Below are positions 24,097 through 32,597 of a DNA stretch of 64,000 nucleotides, one piece after another. Origin of the DNA: Streptomyces longisporoflavus (GTDB taxonomy: Bacteria; Actinomycetota; Actinomycetes; Streptomycetales; Streptomycetaceae); the NCBI RefSeq assembly GCF_014649775.1, contig NZ_BMTR01000013.1:124001-188000 (forward strand). Reading direction: 5' to 3'. The position numbers and the translations under genes are program-made. Positions within the stretch are counted from its first letter, which is position 1. Each line of letters begins with the position of its first letter. Below the pieces are notes generated by a model, which was not told the DNA's origin, did no database searches, and was given only the letters and a program-made list of their open reading frames with translations.

Positions 24097-25623
24097 TCAG
24101 ACCGCCGCCGGCTGCCTCTCCTTGCCGTCGTCGCCTTCGGCGGGCGTCGGTGCCGAGGGGGCTGCCTCGCCCCGGGCCACCACCGACTCGCCCGCATCCA
24201 CATCCGCGTTCAAGTCCACCAGCATCTGCTTGCTGAAGCCGAAGAAGTACGTCGTGAAGAAGCCGACCACGTAGCCGACGAGCAGGCCGCCGCCGTAGAT
24301 CGCGACCGTCAGGCCAAGGCCCTTGTTGCCGTCAAGGAGCGGGAACAGGGCCCAGCCCGAGGGGCCGATCGCCGTGGAGCCGACCTTCTCGCCGATCATC
24401 GAGAAGAAGCCGATGAACGCGCCGCCCGCCGCACCGCCCACGCACGCCGTGACGAAGGGGCGGCCCAGGGGGAGCGAGACGCCGTAGATCAGGGGTTCGC
24501 CCACGCCCAGGAAGCCTGCGGGGAGCGCGGACTTGATCGTCGTACGGATCGAGGTGTTGTGCTTGAGGCGCTTGTAGACCGCGATCGCGCAGCCCACCTG
24601 ACCCGCGCCCGCCATCGCCAGGATCGGCAGAAGCACCGTGAAGCCCTGCTGCTCTATCAGCGTGGTGTGGATGGGGATCAGGGCCTGGTGCAGGCCCAGC
24701 ATGACGAGGGGCAGGAACAGACCGCCCAGGACCAGGCCCGCGAACGCGCCCGTGTTGTCCAGGAGCCAGTTCGCCGCCGTGCCGATGCCCGTCGAGACCT
24801 CGCCCGCCAGGAACATCAGGCCGAAGATCGTCACCAGGCCCGAGAGCAGGACCGTGATCGTGGGGGTGACCAGGACGTCCAGGGCCTCCGGGACCCAGCG
24901 CCTGCACCACTTCTCGACGTACGTGGCGAGGACCGCGGCGCCCAGGGCGCCCAGTACGCCGCCCTGCCCGGGTGACAGCTTCTGGCCGAACGCCTCGATG
25001 TTCGCGACGCCCGCGTACACGATGATCGCCGCGACCGCGCCGCCCAGGATCGGCGTACCGCCGAACTCCTTCGCCGTGTTGAAGCCCACGAACACCGCGA
25101 TGAGCGCCATGAAGCCGGAGGCGATCGCGGCGAGCGCCGGGGTGATGCCCGGCAGCCACTCCAGGTTGATCAACAGGCCGTTGATGCCGGCGATGATGCC
25201 GCAGCCGATCAGGGCCGGGATCAGCGGCACGAAGATGTTCGCGATGCGGCGCAGGAAGAGCTTGAACGGCGTCGCGTTCTTCTCCTTGCGGGCCGCCCGC
25301 ATCGCCGCGCCCTGTTCCGCCAGCTCATCGGCGGTCCGGGTGGGTTCCGGCGCGGGCGCCGCCCCGGCCTCCGCCACCAGGGCCTCGAACTCCGGGGTGA
25401 CACGGGCGACCGTGCCCGGGCCGAGCACGATCTGGTACGTGTCGTCCTCGACCACGCCCAGCACGGCGGGCAGCGCCTTCAGGGCCTCGTCGTCGACCAG
25501 CGAACGGTCGGCCAGGCTCAGGCGCAGGCGCGTCATGCAGTGGGCGATGGAGGTGACGTTCCGGGCGCCGCCGACGAGGGGGAGGATCGCGGCGGCTGTG
25601 GCGCGGTTCTTGTCAGTTGCCAT
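24097..25623 (-). CDS. murP: PTS EIIBC permease, probably MurNAc-specific
   Basis: 508 aa. The EIIB domain is N-terminal, with phospho-Cys29 in IAHCMTRLRLSL. A charged linker with Ala/Pro/Glu runs to about residue 100. The EIIC domain then has about ten membrane segments (FVPLIPALIGCGIIAGINGLL to GYVVGFFTTYFFGF), including the substrate loop GEPLIYGVSLPLG. There is no EIIA domain, as in MurP, which borrows EIIA-Glc. Placement directly after murQ and murR supports import of MurNAc as MurNAc-6-phosphate. A sucrose/trehalose-type permease would look similar; context decides. Confidence 0.88.
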   Translation of the reverse strand: MATDKNRATAAAILPLVGGARNVTSIAHCMTRLRLSLADRSLVDDEALKALPAVLGVVEDDTYQIVLGPGTVARVTPEFEALVAEAGAAPAPEPTRTADELAEQGAAMRAARKEKNATPFKLFLRRIANIFVPLIPALIGCGIIAGINGLLINLEWLPGITPALAAIASGFMALIAVFVGFNTAKEFGGTPILGGAVAAIIVYAGVANIEAFGQKLSPGQGGVLGALGAAVLATYVEKWCRRWVPEALDVLVTPTITVLLSGLVTIFGLMFLAGEVSTGIGTAANWLLDNTGAFAGLVLGGLFLPLVMLGLHQALIPIHTTLIEQQGFTVLLPILAMAGAGQVGCAIAVYKRLKHNTSIRTTIKSALPAGFLGVGEPLIYGVSLPLGRPFVTACVGGAAGGAFIGFFSMIGEKVGSTAIGPSGWALFPLLDGNKGLGLTVAIYGGGLLVGYVVGFFTTYFFGFSKQMLVDLNADVDAGESVVARGEAAPSAPTPAEGDDGKERQPAAV

Positions 25624-25680
25624 GGTGCGGGGTGCCTTGCTGTGTGCAGGGTGGCGCTGTTCTTCGTCAGCGGCTGGGGG

Positions 25681-26670
25681 TCAGGTCGTACGAGGGGTCG
25701 TGCGGGCGGTGTCCAGGGCGGCCCTGAGGTGGCCGTCCGAGGACGAGAGGAGGTCGGCCGCGGTGGGGCCGTCCACCCCGCCGAGGATGGTCAGGATGGC
25801 GTTCTTCACCTCCCCGTCGGTGGCGGCGAGCGCGGCCTCGATCTCCTCGTCGGAGGCGCCGGTGGCGAGGGAGACGATCCGGCGCGAGCGGGCGCGCAGC
25901 TTCTCGTTCGACGCGCGGACGTCCACCATCAGGTTTCCGTAGGTCTTGCCGAGCCGGATCATCGTGATCGTCGACAGCATGTTGAGGACGAGCTTCTGGG
26001 CCGTGCCCGCCTTCAGACGGGTGGAGCCGGTGAGCAGCTCCGGGCCGACGACGACCTCGATGCCGTGGTCGGCGGCTGCCGCGAGCCCGCTGTCCGCGTT
26101 GCAGGAGAGGCCGATGGTGAGCGCGCCGTACCGCTCCTTCGCGTGCTCGACGGCGCCGATCGCGTACGGCGTGCGGCCGGAGGCGGAGATGCCCACGACC
26201 ACGTCGTCAGCGGTGAGTCCGAGCCCGTCCAGGTCCCCGGCCGCCAGTTCCTTGCTGTCCTCCGCGCCCTCGACCGCCGTGACCATGGCGCTCGGGCCGC
26301 CCGCGATGAGGCCGACGACCTCGGTCGGGTCGGTGTTGAAGGTGGGCGGGCACTCGGACGCGTCGAGCACACCGAGGCGGCCCGCCGTCCCCGCGCCCGC
26401 GTAGACGAGCCGGCCGCCGCGGGCCATGCGCTCGGCGGTGCCGTCGATGGCGGCGGCGATCGCCGGGAGTTGCTCGGCGACGGCCGCGGGCACGGTGGTG
26501 TCCTCGCCGTTCATGATCTTCGCGATCTCCAGCGTGGGCAGCCTGTCGATCTCGGAGAGCTCGGGCCGGAACGCCTCGGTGGTGAGGGTCTCCAGCTGGG
26601 CGCGGAGTTCGCCGTACGTCCCTCCGTTCTGCGGTGCGGGGAAGGGCGTGGCGTCGGTCGTGGAGCTCAT
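25681..26670 (-). CDS. murQ: N-acetylmuramic acid 6-phosphate etherase
   Basis: 329 aa. SIS-domain enzyme that cleaves the lactyl ether of MurNAc-6-phosphate to GlcNAc-6-phosphate and D-lactate. Diagnostic motifs are GRLVYAGAGTAGRLGVLDAS, ECPPTF with the catalytic Glu, GISASGRTPYAIGA, and GPELLTGSTRLKAGTAQK. The product feeds the nagA encoded about 20 kb away. It is the middle gene of murR-murQ-murP, with 57- and 92-bp gaps. Confidence 0.96.
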   Translation of the reverse strand: MSSTTDATPFPAPQNGGTYGELRAQLETLTTEAFRPELSEIDRLPTLEIAKIMNGEDTTVPAAVAEQLPAIAAAIDGTAERMARGGRLVYAGAGTAGRLGVLDASECPPTFNTDPTEVVGLIAGGPSAMVTAVEGAEDSKELAAGDLDGLGLTADDVVVGISASGRTPYAIGAVEHAKERYGALTIGLSCNADSGLAAAADHGIEVVVGPELLTGSTRLKAGTAQKLVLNMLSTITMIRLGKTYGNLMVDVRASNEKLRARSRRIVSLATGASDEEIEAALAATDGEVKNAILTILGGVDGPTAADLLSSSDGHLRAALDTARTTPRTT

Positions 26671-26762
26671 GAGGGGCGGCTCTTTCGTGTGCGGCGGGGG
26701 GTGGCGGGGGGTTCTTCAGGAGCTGCGGGAGGCCGGCGGTTCGCCGCCGCAGCCGCGGGTGG

Positions 26763-27686
26763 TCAGCGGTTGCCGCCGCGCGGGCTGTGCCGGTGCGCGA
26801 GCGCTTCGTACGAGGCGGCGAGAGCGGGCGCCGCGGTGTCGTACGTCCGCTGGGCGACGCCCACGAACAGGCAGTCCACGACGAGCAGCTGGCTGGTGCG
26901 CGACGACATCGCGGCGGGCCTGAGTTCGCTCTCGCGCGCGGTGGAGGTGGTCAGTATGTGATCCGCGTACTGCGATACGGGGCTGCCGGGGCGCCCGGTG
27001 ATCGCGATGGTCGTCGCCCCGCGCTCGAAGGCCACCCGCAGCGGCTCTATGACGTCACCGGTGGACCCGGAGTGCGTGATCGCGATCGCCACGTCCTTGG
27101 GGCGCAGGGTGACGGCGTTCGTGACGGCCAGGTGCGGGTCGGAGTGCGCGTGGGCGATGTGGCCGATGCGAAGGAGCTTCTGCGCGAGGTCCTGGGCGAC
27201 GAGCCCGGAGGCGGCGACGCCGTAGACCTCGGTGCGGGGCGCGGCGGCGAGCGCGGCGACGGCGGCGCCGAGCTGGCCGGTGTCGAGTCCGGCGGCGGTG
27301 TCGGCGAGGGTCTGCTGCTCGTCGTAGGCCAGCTTCGCCACGACATCCGCTATCGGGTCGTCCACGGCGATGTCGGCGGTGACGGCGGGCGCGCGGCCCG
27401 ACTGCTGCTGGGCGGCGAGACCGGCGAGGGCGAGCCGCAGGTCGCGGTAGCCGGGGTAGCCGAGGAGGCGGGCGGTGCGGACGACCGTGGCCTCGCTGGT
27501 ACCGGTGAGTTCGGCGAGGCCGGTGACCGTGAGGGCCGCGCAGCCTGCCGGATCGCCCGCGACGGCTTCGGCGACCAGCTGCATGGAGCGGGTCATGGAC
27601 GGCGCGAGGGTCCGCACCTTGGCCGCGAGGGCGGCCGGGGCGGGGGGCGCGGCACCCGCGAAAATTTCCTTCACGTCATTGGTCAC
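26763..27686 (-). CDS. murR: MurR/RpiR-family SIS-domain repressor
   Basis: 307 aa from the GTG at 27686 (an in-frame GTG five codons later is possible; neither has a clear Shine-Dalgarno, so the mRNA may be leaderless). The N-terminal HTH_6 domain has ALTVTGLAELTGTSEATVVR around residues 50-75. The C-terminal SIS sugar-phosphate domain (about 125-280) contains VYGVAASGLVAQDLAQKL and AITHSGSTGDVIEPL. It probably represses murQP and its own gene until MurNAc-6-phosphate binds. Confidence 0.88.
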   Translation of the reverse strand: MTNDVKEIFAGAAPPAPAALAAKVRTLAPSMTRSMQLVAEAVAGDPAGCAALTVTGLAELTGTSEATVVRTARLLGYPGYRDLRLALAGLAAQQQSGRAPAVTADIAVDDPIADVVAKLAYDEQQTLADTAAGLDTGQLGAAVAALAAAPRTEVYGVAASGLVAQDLAQKLLRIGHIAHAHSDPHLAVTNAVTLRPKDVAIAITHSGSTGDVIEPLRVAFERGATTIAITGRPGSPVSQYADHILTTSTARESELRPAAMSSRTSQLLVVDCLFVGVAQRTYDTAAPALAASYEALAHRHSPRGGNR

Positions 27687-27689
27687 GTC

Positions 27690-27703
27690 TGAAAGATATT
27701 TTC
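27690..27703 (-). promoter_or_regulatory. Candidate MurR operator
   Basis: TGAAAGATATTTTC, with GAAA/TTTC half-sites, lies directly upstream of the murR start. A second GAAAATTTC-like motif lies just inside the gene (27660-27668). Both are AT-rich islands in very GC-rich DNA. RpiR-type repressors often use GAAA-N-TTTC sites; this is inference. Confidence 0.5.
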
Positions 27704-27798
27704 GGACCGGTGGTCGGTCAAGACCCCTTTGGTCCCGATCTCGGCCGCCGGCCTGGATGGATCTTCGGCGGGTTGCGCGTGGGGTGGACAATGGCTGC

Positions 27799-28155
27799 AT
27801 GGACGCGATCGACCCTCTGGAGCAGGCGCTGCACGCCGCTCGTGCACTTGTCCTCGCCGATCTCGTGGCGCGCGAGGTCGCCGAGGCCGAGGTCGTCTCA
27901 CTGGTCGAGGAGTCGGTGACGCACCGCCGCTGGTGGGTCGAGCAGTGGCCCGAGGGCGTGGAGTACGTCGCGGGCCTCGTCGCCCAGGACGTACAGGACG
28001 GGCTCCTTGAGCGCTACGGCCGCTGGCCGCTGTGCCCGGTGTGCGGCTCGGGGGACCCCCACGCCCTCGACGTGGAGCCGGAGTTGGGCCCCGATCCGCA
28101 CTGGGTGTGCGGCAAGGCGGGCGTGGTGGTCGCCCCGGTGGGCGGCCTGACGTGA
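27799..28155 (+). CDS. Small protein with CPxCG zinc-ribbon-like motif
   Basis: 118 aa from the ATG at 27799. The N-terminal 75 residues are acidic and helical (LEQALHAARALVLADLVARE, then VESVTHRRWWVEQWPEGVEY-like helices). The C-terminus carries CPVCG and a later C in PHWVCGK, possibly an incomplete zinc site. Its TGA overlaps the GTG of the next gene by 4 bp. Function unknown; it is consistently paired with DUF4031 here. Confidence 0.7.
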   Translation: MDAIDPLEQALHAARALVLADLVAREVAEAEVVSLVEESVTHRRWWVEQWPEGVEYVAGLVAQDVQDGLLERYGRWPLCPVCGSGDPHALDVEPELGPDPHWVCGKAGVVVAPVGGLT

Positions 28156-28436
28156 CGGTGTACATCGACCCGCCGACATGGCCGGGCCACGGCCGTATGT
28201 GGTCCCACCTGGTCAGCGACTCCTCGTACGAGGAACTGCACGCGTTCGCGGCGGGCATCGGCGCCCCGCGGCGCGCCTTCGAGCGCGACCACTACGACCT
28301 GCCCTCGCACCGCTACGACGACGCGGTGCGCGCGGGCGCGGTCGAGATCGGCTCCAAGGAGTTGGTGCGCAGGCTTACGGAGGCGGGGTTGCGCAGGCCC
28401 AAGGGGAGGCCGGCGGGGCCGGCGGGGCGGGCGTAA
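28152..28436 (+). CDS. DUF4031 protein
   Basis: 94 aa from a GTG overlapping the previous stop (GTGA). It begins MTVYIDPPTWPGHGRMWSHL, then SYEELHAFAAGIGAPRRAFER, DHYDLPSHRYDDAVRAGA and KELVRRL, the complete DUF4031 pattern. The conserved D, H, W and R residues suggest a small nuclease- or phosphate-binding-like fold, but no activity is established that I know of. It is translationally coupled to the preceding zinc-ribbon-like gene. Confidence 0.8.
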   Translation: MTVYIDPPTWPGHGRMWSHLVSDSSYEELHAFAAGIGAPRRAFERDHYDLPSHRYDDAVRAGAVEIGSKELVRRLTEAGLRRPKGRPAGPAGRA

Positions 28437-28456
28437 AGGACGGCTGCCGGCGACTG

Positions 28457-29752
28457 TTATCGGGAAGCCTCCGCGGACGCCGCCGCCTGCGTGGGCTCGT
28501 CCGCCGATGACGCCGTGACCACGCGGCTCGGAGTCCTGCGGTGCAGGCGCAGGGAGACGGCCAGCGCGGCGATCGCCACCGTCGTCATGGCGGCGCCCGC
28601 CCACGCCGTCGACTCGTAGCCGAGCTTGAGGTCGATGACCGTGCCGCCGAGCCAGGGGCCGCCGGTGTTGCCCAGGTTGAACGCGGCCGTCGTGGTCGCG
28701 CCCGCGAGGGTGGGGGCGGCGCCGGCGACGTTGAACATACGGGCGTTGAGCGCCGGGGCGGTGTAGAAGGCGGAGACGCCGAGGAGGAACGAGAGCACGA
28801 TCGCCACCGCTGCCGTGTCGGAGAAGAGAGCGAGGGCCACCAGGAAGACCGTCGAGGCCGCGGCGCCGCTCAGCATGACGCCGAAGAGGTGGGCGTCGGC
28901 GAAACGGCCGCCGATCGCCGTGCCGACGAGCGCGCCCGCGCCGAAGAGGCCGAGGACGGTGGGGACCCAGCCCTTGTCGAGGCCCGCGACGTCCGTCAGG
29001 AGCGGGGAAAGGTACGAGAACGCGCAGAAGACGCCGCCCGCCGCGAGCGCGGTGATCGTGACGGAGAGCCAGACCTGCCGGTCGCGGTAGATGGCGAGCT
29101 CTTCCTTCAGACGCGGCTTCTCGGCGGGGAGCGGGATGCGGGGGATGAGGGTCAGCACGCCGACGAGTGCGATCGCGGAGGCGATGCCGACTGCCCAGAA
29201 GGCGGAACGCCAGCCGAAGTTGTCGCCGAGGAGCGCGCCCGCGGGTACGCCGAGCACGTTCGCGATGGAGAGTCCGCCGATCATCACCGCCATGGCGCGG
29301 GCGCGCTGGTTGACCGGCACCATCGCGATGGCGACGGCCGCGCCCACCGCCCAGAAGCCGGCGCAGGCGAACGCGCTGACGACGCGGGACGCGAAGAGGA
29401 TCTCGTACGTGGGCGCGAGAGCACCGGCGACCTGGCCGAGGCCGAAGACCGTGATGAGCGTGATGAGGGTCGTACGGCGGGGCAGCCGCAGGGTCGCCAC
29501 CGCGAGGAGGGGGGCGCCGATGACCATGCCGATGGCGAAGGCGGAGATGAGGAGGCCTGCGCGGGGGATGGAGACGTTCATGTCGTCCGCGATGGGCGGC
29601 AGCAGCCCCGAGAGCATGAACTCGCTCGTACCGAGGGCGAAGACGGCGAGGCCGAGGATGTAGACGGCTACGGGCATGCGGGGGGCTGCGCCGGGCTTGG
29701 GGGTGGGGTTCTGAGCGGCGTTCTGGGCGGGGTTTTGAGCAGGGGACGGCAT
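28457..29752 (-). CDS. MFS efflux transporter (AraJ/Cmx-like drug:H+ antiporter)
   Basis: 431 aa from the ATG at 29752; an internal ATG at 29677 would remove the odd N-terminal NPAQNAAQNPTPKP tail, and neither start has a clear ribosome site. Twelve membrane helices begin at VAVYILGLAVFALGTSEFML. LATLRLPRRT-type loop 2 and the helix-5 antiporter motif region (LSIANVLGVPAGALLGDNFGWR) place it with DHA1 drug exporters related to AraJ and chloramphenicol pumps. The substrate is unknown. No regulator is adjacent. Confidence 0.85.
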   Translation of the reverse strand: MPSPAQNPAQNAAQNPTPKPGAAPRMPVAVYILGLAVFALGTSEFMLSGLLPPIADDMNVSIPRAGLLISAFAIGMVIGAPLLAVATLRLPRRTTLITLITVFGLGQVAGALAPTYEILFASRVVSAFACAGFWAVGAAVAIAMVPVNQRARAMAVMIGGLSIANVLGVPAGALLGDNFGWRSAFWAVGIASAIALVGVLTLIPRIPLPAEKPRLKEELAIYRDRQVWLSVTITALAAGGVFCAFSYLSPLLTDVAGLDKGWVPTVLGLFGAGALVGTAIGGRFADAHLFGVMLSGAAASTVFLVALALFSDTAAVAIVLSFLLGVSAFYTAPALNARMFNVAGAAPTLAGATTTAAFNLGNTGGPWLGGTVIDLKLGYESTAWAGAAMTTVAIAALAVSLRLHRRTPSRVVTASSADEPTQAAASAEASR

Positions 29753-29866
29753 AACTGTGGTGAACGCCGGGGGGTGCGGGGGGCATTCCTTGGGCGGGGC
29801 GTTGCCCTGTGCCGGGGGCTCTGGCGGCTCTGGCTGTGCGCCGGTGGGGCTGCGGGCACAGGCTCT

Positions 29867-29932
29867 CCCACCCACCCGCCCGTTTGCCCGGCGTCAGGGC
29901 TGGATGCGGGGTGATCGGGTGGGTGGGAGGGG
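29867..29932. repeat. Inverted pair of G-quadruplex motifs
   Basis: CCCACCCACCCGCCC (29867-29881, G4 on the minus strand) faces GGGTGGGTGGGAGGGG (29917-29932, G4 on the plus strand). Their flanks form an inverted repeat of CTCCCACCCACCCG. A CGCCGC-GAA-GCGGCG hairpin follows on the plus side. It lies upstream of the MFS gene start and downstream of the DinB-GNAT gene. Confidence 0.7.
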
Positions 29933-29984
29933 AGAATCGCCGCGAAGCGGCGGGTAGTTGTGGCGGACGTGGCCCCGGACGTTT

Positions 29985-31079
29985 TCAGTGGCGGGCGGGA
30001 GTGCCTCGGGCAGGGCGGACGTAGGCTCGGAGGTTTTCTCGGTTGGGGGCCGGGGTGTAGCCCGCGCGGGTCGCCACCGCACCGGACGCCGTGTTCTCGG
30101 GTTCGGTCAGTGCCAGCAGGGCCGCGACCCCGGGGCGCTCCAGCGCCAGGGAAGAGAGGGCGCGGAGGGCTTCCGAGGCGTAGCCACGGCCGCGCGCGGC
30201 GGGCGCCAGGTCATAGCCGACCTCGGCGACCCCCTCCTCGTCCGGCGGGCCGTGAAAGCCCATGCCGCCCACGGCGACCTCGTCCTCCGCCCGGACCAGG
30301 ACGAACATGCCCCACTCGGGCCGATGCACCCCGGAGCCGTACGCCTTCGTCACCATTGCCGCGGCCGACCGCGTCCCCTCGTAAGGCCCGCCCTCGATCC
30401 ACGTAAAGCCCCCCGTACCGCCCGCGGCGAGATCCGCGGCCGCCGCGGGGCTCACCTCCCGCAGGACGACCCGCCCGGCGGGGATCGAGAGGGAGTTGTG
30501 CCAGCGCCAGGAGTCCACCTGAGGGCGCCCCGGCAGCGCACCGCGGCCCGTGGCCCAGAGCAGCGTCGCCCACTGGTCCCCGGGCGTACGCGCGGGCGTG
30601 ACCTGCGGGAAGATCCGGGCGAGTACCGCCTCGCACAGCGCGGCGGGCGGCTCCGCGTCGACGCCGAGCGCCCGCGCGATGTCGTACGTGTGGAGCAGCA
30701 CCTCCGCGACGCCCATCGCCGCGAAACCCACCGCGTCCGCGCTCCCGGACGGGTAGGGGTGGTAGGCCCGCACGCCGGGCGGCGTGGTCCGCACCACCGC
30801 CGCGAGCAGCCCGCCGGTCGCTTCGAGGACGCTGATCGCGTCCGCGGGGCCCGACCCCTCGTCGAAGGCGACCTCGAAGGGAACCCACGTGTCGGTCGCC
30901 CGCCCCGTCAGCTGCCCGGCGTACGCGACCAGGCATCCCGCGATGTGCTCTGCCGTCTTCAGGCAGCTCCAGTCGCTACCGCCCGCCTTGCCGCTCCAGT
31001 CGCGCTCCACCCCCGTGCGCAGCACCTTCGCCGCGTACGTCACGGCTTCCTCGATCTGATCCCCGCCCATGTGAAGCAT
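29985..31079 (-). CDS. Fusion of DinB/mycothiol-isomerase-like domain and GNAT acetyltransferase
   Basis: 364 aa; ATGs at 31079 and 31070 are equally plausible. The N-terminal ~200 residues form a DinB/maleylpyruvate-isomerase-like bundle: DWSCLKTAEHIAGCLVAYAG with a metal His, and AEVLLHTYDIARALG with another His. The C-terminal part (about 205-350) is a GNAT acetyltransferase: EEGVAEVGYDLAPAARGRGY contains the acetyl-CoA loop RGRGYASEAL. Such fusions may act on thiol- or amine-containing small molecules. The substrate is unknown. Confidence 0.78.
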   Translation of the reverse strand: MLHMGGDQIEEAVTYAAKVLRTGVERDWSGKAGGSDWSCLKTAEHIAGCLVAYAGQLTGRATDTWVPFEVAFDEGSGPADAISVLEATGGLLAAVVRTTPPGVRAYHPYPSGSADAVGFAAMGVAEVLLHTYDIARALGVDAEPPAALCEAVLARIFPQVTPARTPGDQWATLLWATGRGALPGRPQVDSWRWHNSLSIPAGRVVLREVSPAAAADLAAGGTGGFTWIEGGPYEGTRSAAAMVTKAYGSGVHRPEWGMFVLVRAEDEVAVGGMGFHGPPDEEGVAEVGYDLAPAARGRGYASEALRALSSLALERPGVAALLALTEPENTASGAVATRAGYTPAPNRENLRAYVRPARGTPARH

Positions 31080-31099
31080 GGGCCGAGAGTACGGGAGCG

Positions 31100-31828
31100 T
31101 CAGACGCTCAGCAGATCAATTTCCGTCGCCAGATTCGCGCGCGCGGGACCCTCCCACTCCGCCGCCCCGTACGGCGTGCGGAACAACCTGGGCAGCGCCA
31201 GGAGCTGGCGCAGCACCGCCGCCCGGCCCGCGCGGAAGTCCTCGTCGGGCACGAAGGCGTACTCCTCGCGGACGGCGGACGCGTACGCGGCGTAGGCGTC
31301 GGGAGCGGCGGCCAGGATCGCCAGGTCCGCGTCGCACAGCGTCTCGCCGTTGCGGTCGCCGACGGCGGGGTCGTGGGTGACGGTGAGGCGGACCAGGCGC
31401 GCCACCTCGGCGACCTGCGCTTGGCTCAACCCGGCCTCGGACAGGGCGCGTTCGGCCAGACGGGCGCTGCGCTCCTCGTTCTCGGAGCGGTCCGGCGCGT
31501 ACACCGCGTCGTGGAACCATGCCGCGAGCCGTACGAGTCCGGGGTCGTCCGCGTGCTCTTCCAGTACGTCGATGTGGTCGAGGACCGCCGCGAGGTGGGC
31601 GGTGGTGTGGTACCGCCGATGCGGCTCGGACCAGCGTGCGAGGAGGTTGTCCGCGTAGGGCGCGGGGTCGGGGGTTCCGCCGCTCGCGTCGCCGCTCGCG
31701 TCGCCGCTCGTGCCGCCCCTCGCGCCGAGCAGGGTGGCGTGCCAGCGGGCGCGGAGGTCGCGGTCGCGGTCACCGTCGCGGAGGTCGCGGTCCCTGTGGT
31801 TGTCGTCGGCTTGGGTGTCGTCGGCCAT
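31100..31828 (-). CDS. HD-domain metal-dependent hydrolase
   Basis: 242 aa. The first 55 residues are low-complexity (alternating Asp/Arg, then GTSGDASGDASGG). The HD core follows: HRRYHTTAHLAAVLDHI, LAAWFHDAVYAP with the His-Asp pair, then LVRLTVTH and LCDADLAILAA with the distal metal Asp. This is the family of predicted HD-superfamily hydrolases also found in eukaryotes; substrate unknown. The short in-frame repeats in the N-terminus suggest slippage-driven variability. Confidence 0.8.
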   Translation of the reverse strand: MADDTQADDNHRDRDLRDGDRDRDLRARWHATLLGARGGTSGDASGDASGGTPDPAPYADNLLARWSEPHRRYHTTAHLAAVLDHIDVLEEHADDPGLVRLAAWFHDAVYAPDRSENEERSARLAERALSEAGLSQAQVAEVARLVRLTVTHDPAVGDRNGETLCDADLAILAAAPDAYAAYASAVREEYAFVPDEDFRAGRAAVLRQLLALPRLFRTPYGAAEWEGPARANLATEIDLLSV

Positions 31829-31896
31829 GGTGTGACCCTAAACCGGGGCAAGCCCACCCGTTGCCAGGGGCGGCGGCGACAGGGTTGGCTGCCGCT

Positions 31897-32571
31897 ATGA
31901 CGACCGCGAGGACTGACGACGAGACGTATGACCCCGAGCGGCCCGGCCGCCTTCTGCGTACCGAACGCGACGTTCTGATACCGCTGTTGCGGGGCGCCGA
32001 CGAGGCCGCGTACGACATCCGGACCTGCTGTCCGGGCTGGACGGTGCGGCATATGCTCGCGCACTGCGGCTCCGCGCTCATGCGGGTGGTCGAGAGCCGC
32101 TTCGAGAAGGGCGTGTACTCGCCGGAGAGCAATGAGCGTGACATCGCCGAGCGTGCCGAGTGGTCCAACTCCCGTGTGGTGGACGAGCTGGAACGCGGGA
32201 TGACCGAGGCGGGGCCGATCATCGCCAAGTCGGAGGGGCTGCTCGACGGGGTCGCGCTGGGGGAGTGGATTCACGCGGGGGATGTGCGGGAGGCGTGGGG
32301 GTTGCCGGGGGCGTACGGGGGGTCGGGGTTGCCGGACGCGTTGCTGCTGCTCGCGGCGCGGAGCAGGGTGGTGAAGACGGTGGCGCTGCACGCTGATGTG
32401 GACGGGCTCGATTCGCCTCTGCTTCTCGGGGTGGGGGATGGCGCCTCGCCGCCGGCTCGCTTTATCGGTGATGCGGCTACTTTGATTCGGGTGTGTGCGG
32501 GGAGGCCGCTTGCGGGGACGCGGTATGAACTCGCCGGGGCGAGGGAGTCGGACTTCGCGATCTTCAGCTAG
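31897..32571 (+). CDS. TIGR03083-type maleylpyruvate isomerase / mycothiol-dependent DinB protein
   Basis: 224 aa from the ATG at 31897. DinB-like four-helix bundle: CPGWTVRHMLAHCGSALMRV supplies the first metal His, and LGEWIHAGDVREAWGLP the second. The C-terminal domain (PARFIGDAATLIRVCAGRPL) is the SCP2-like part seen in the family. It probably uses mycothiol, the actinobacterial thiol, to isomerise or detoxify a small molecule. It is the second DinB-type gene within 2 kb. Confidence 0.82.
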   Translation: MTTARTDDETYDPERPGRLLRTERDVLIPLLRGADEAAYDIRTCCPGWTVRHMLAHCGSALMRVVESRFEKGVYSPESNERDIAERAEWSNSRVVDELERGMTEAGPIIAKSEGLLDGVALGEWIHAGDVREAWGLPGAYGGSGLPDALLLLAARSRVVKTVALHADVDGLDSPLLLGVGDGASPPARFIGDAATLIRVCAGRPLAGTRYELAGARESDFAIFS

Positions 32572-32597
32572 GCCTGCTGCGAGGGGCGGGGCGGGGT

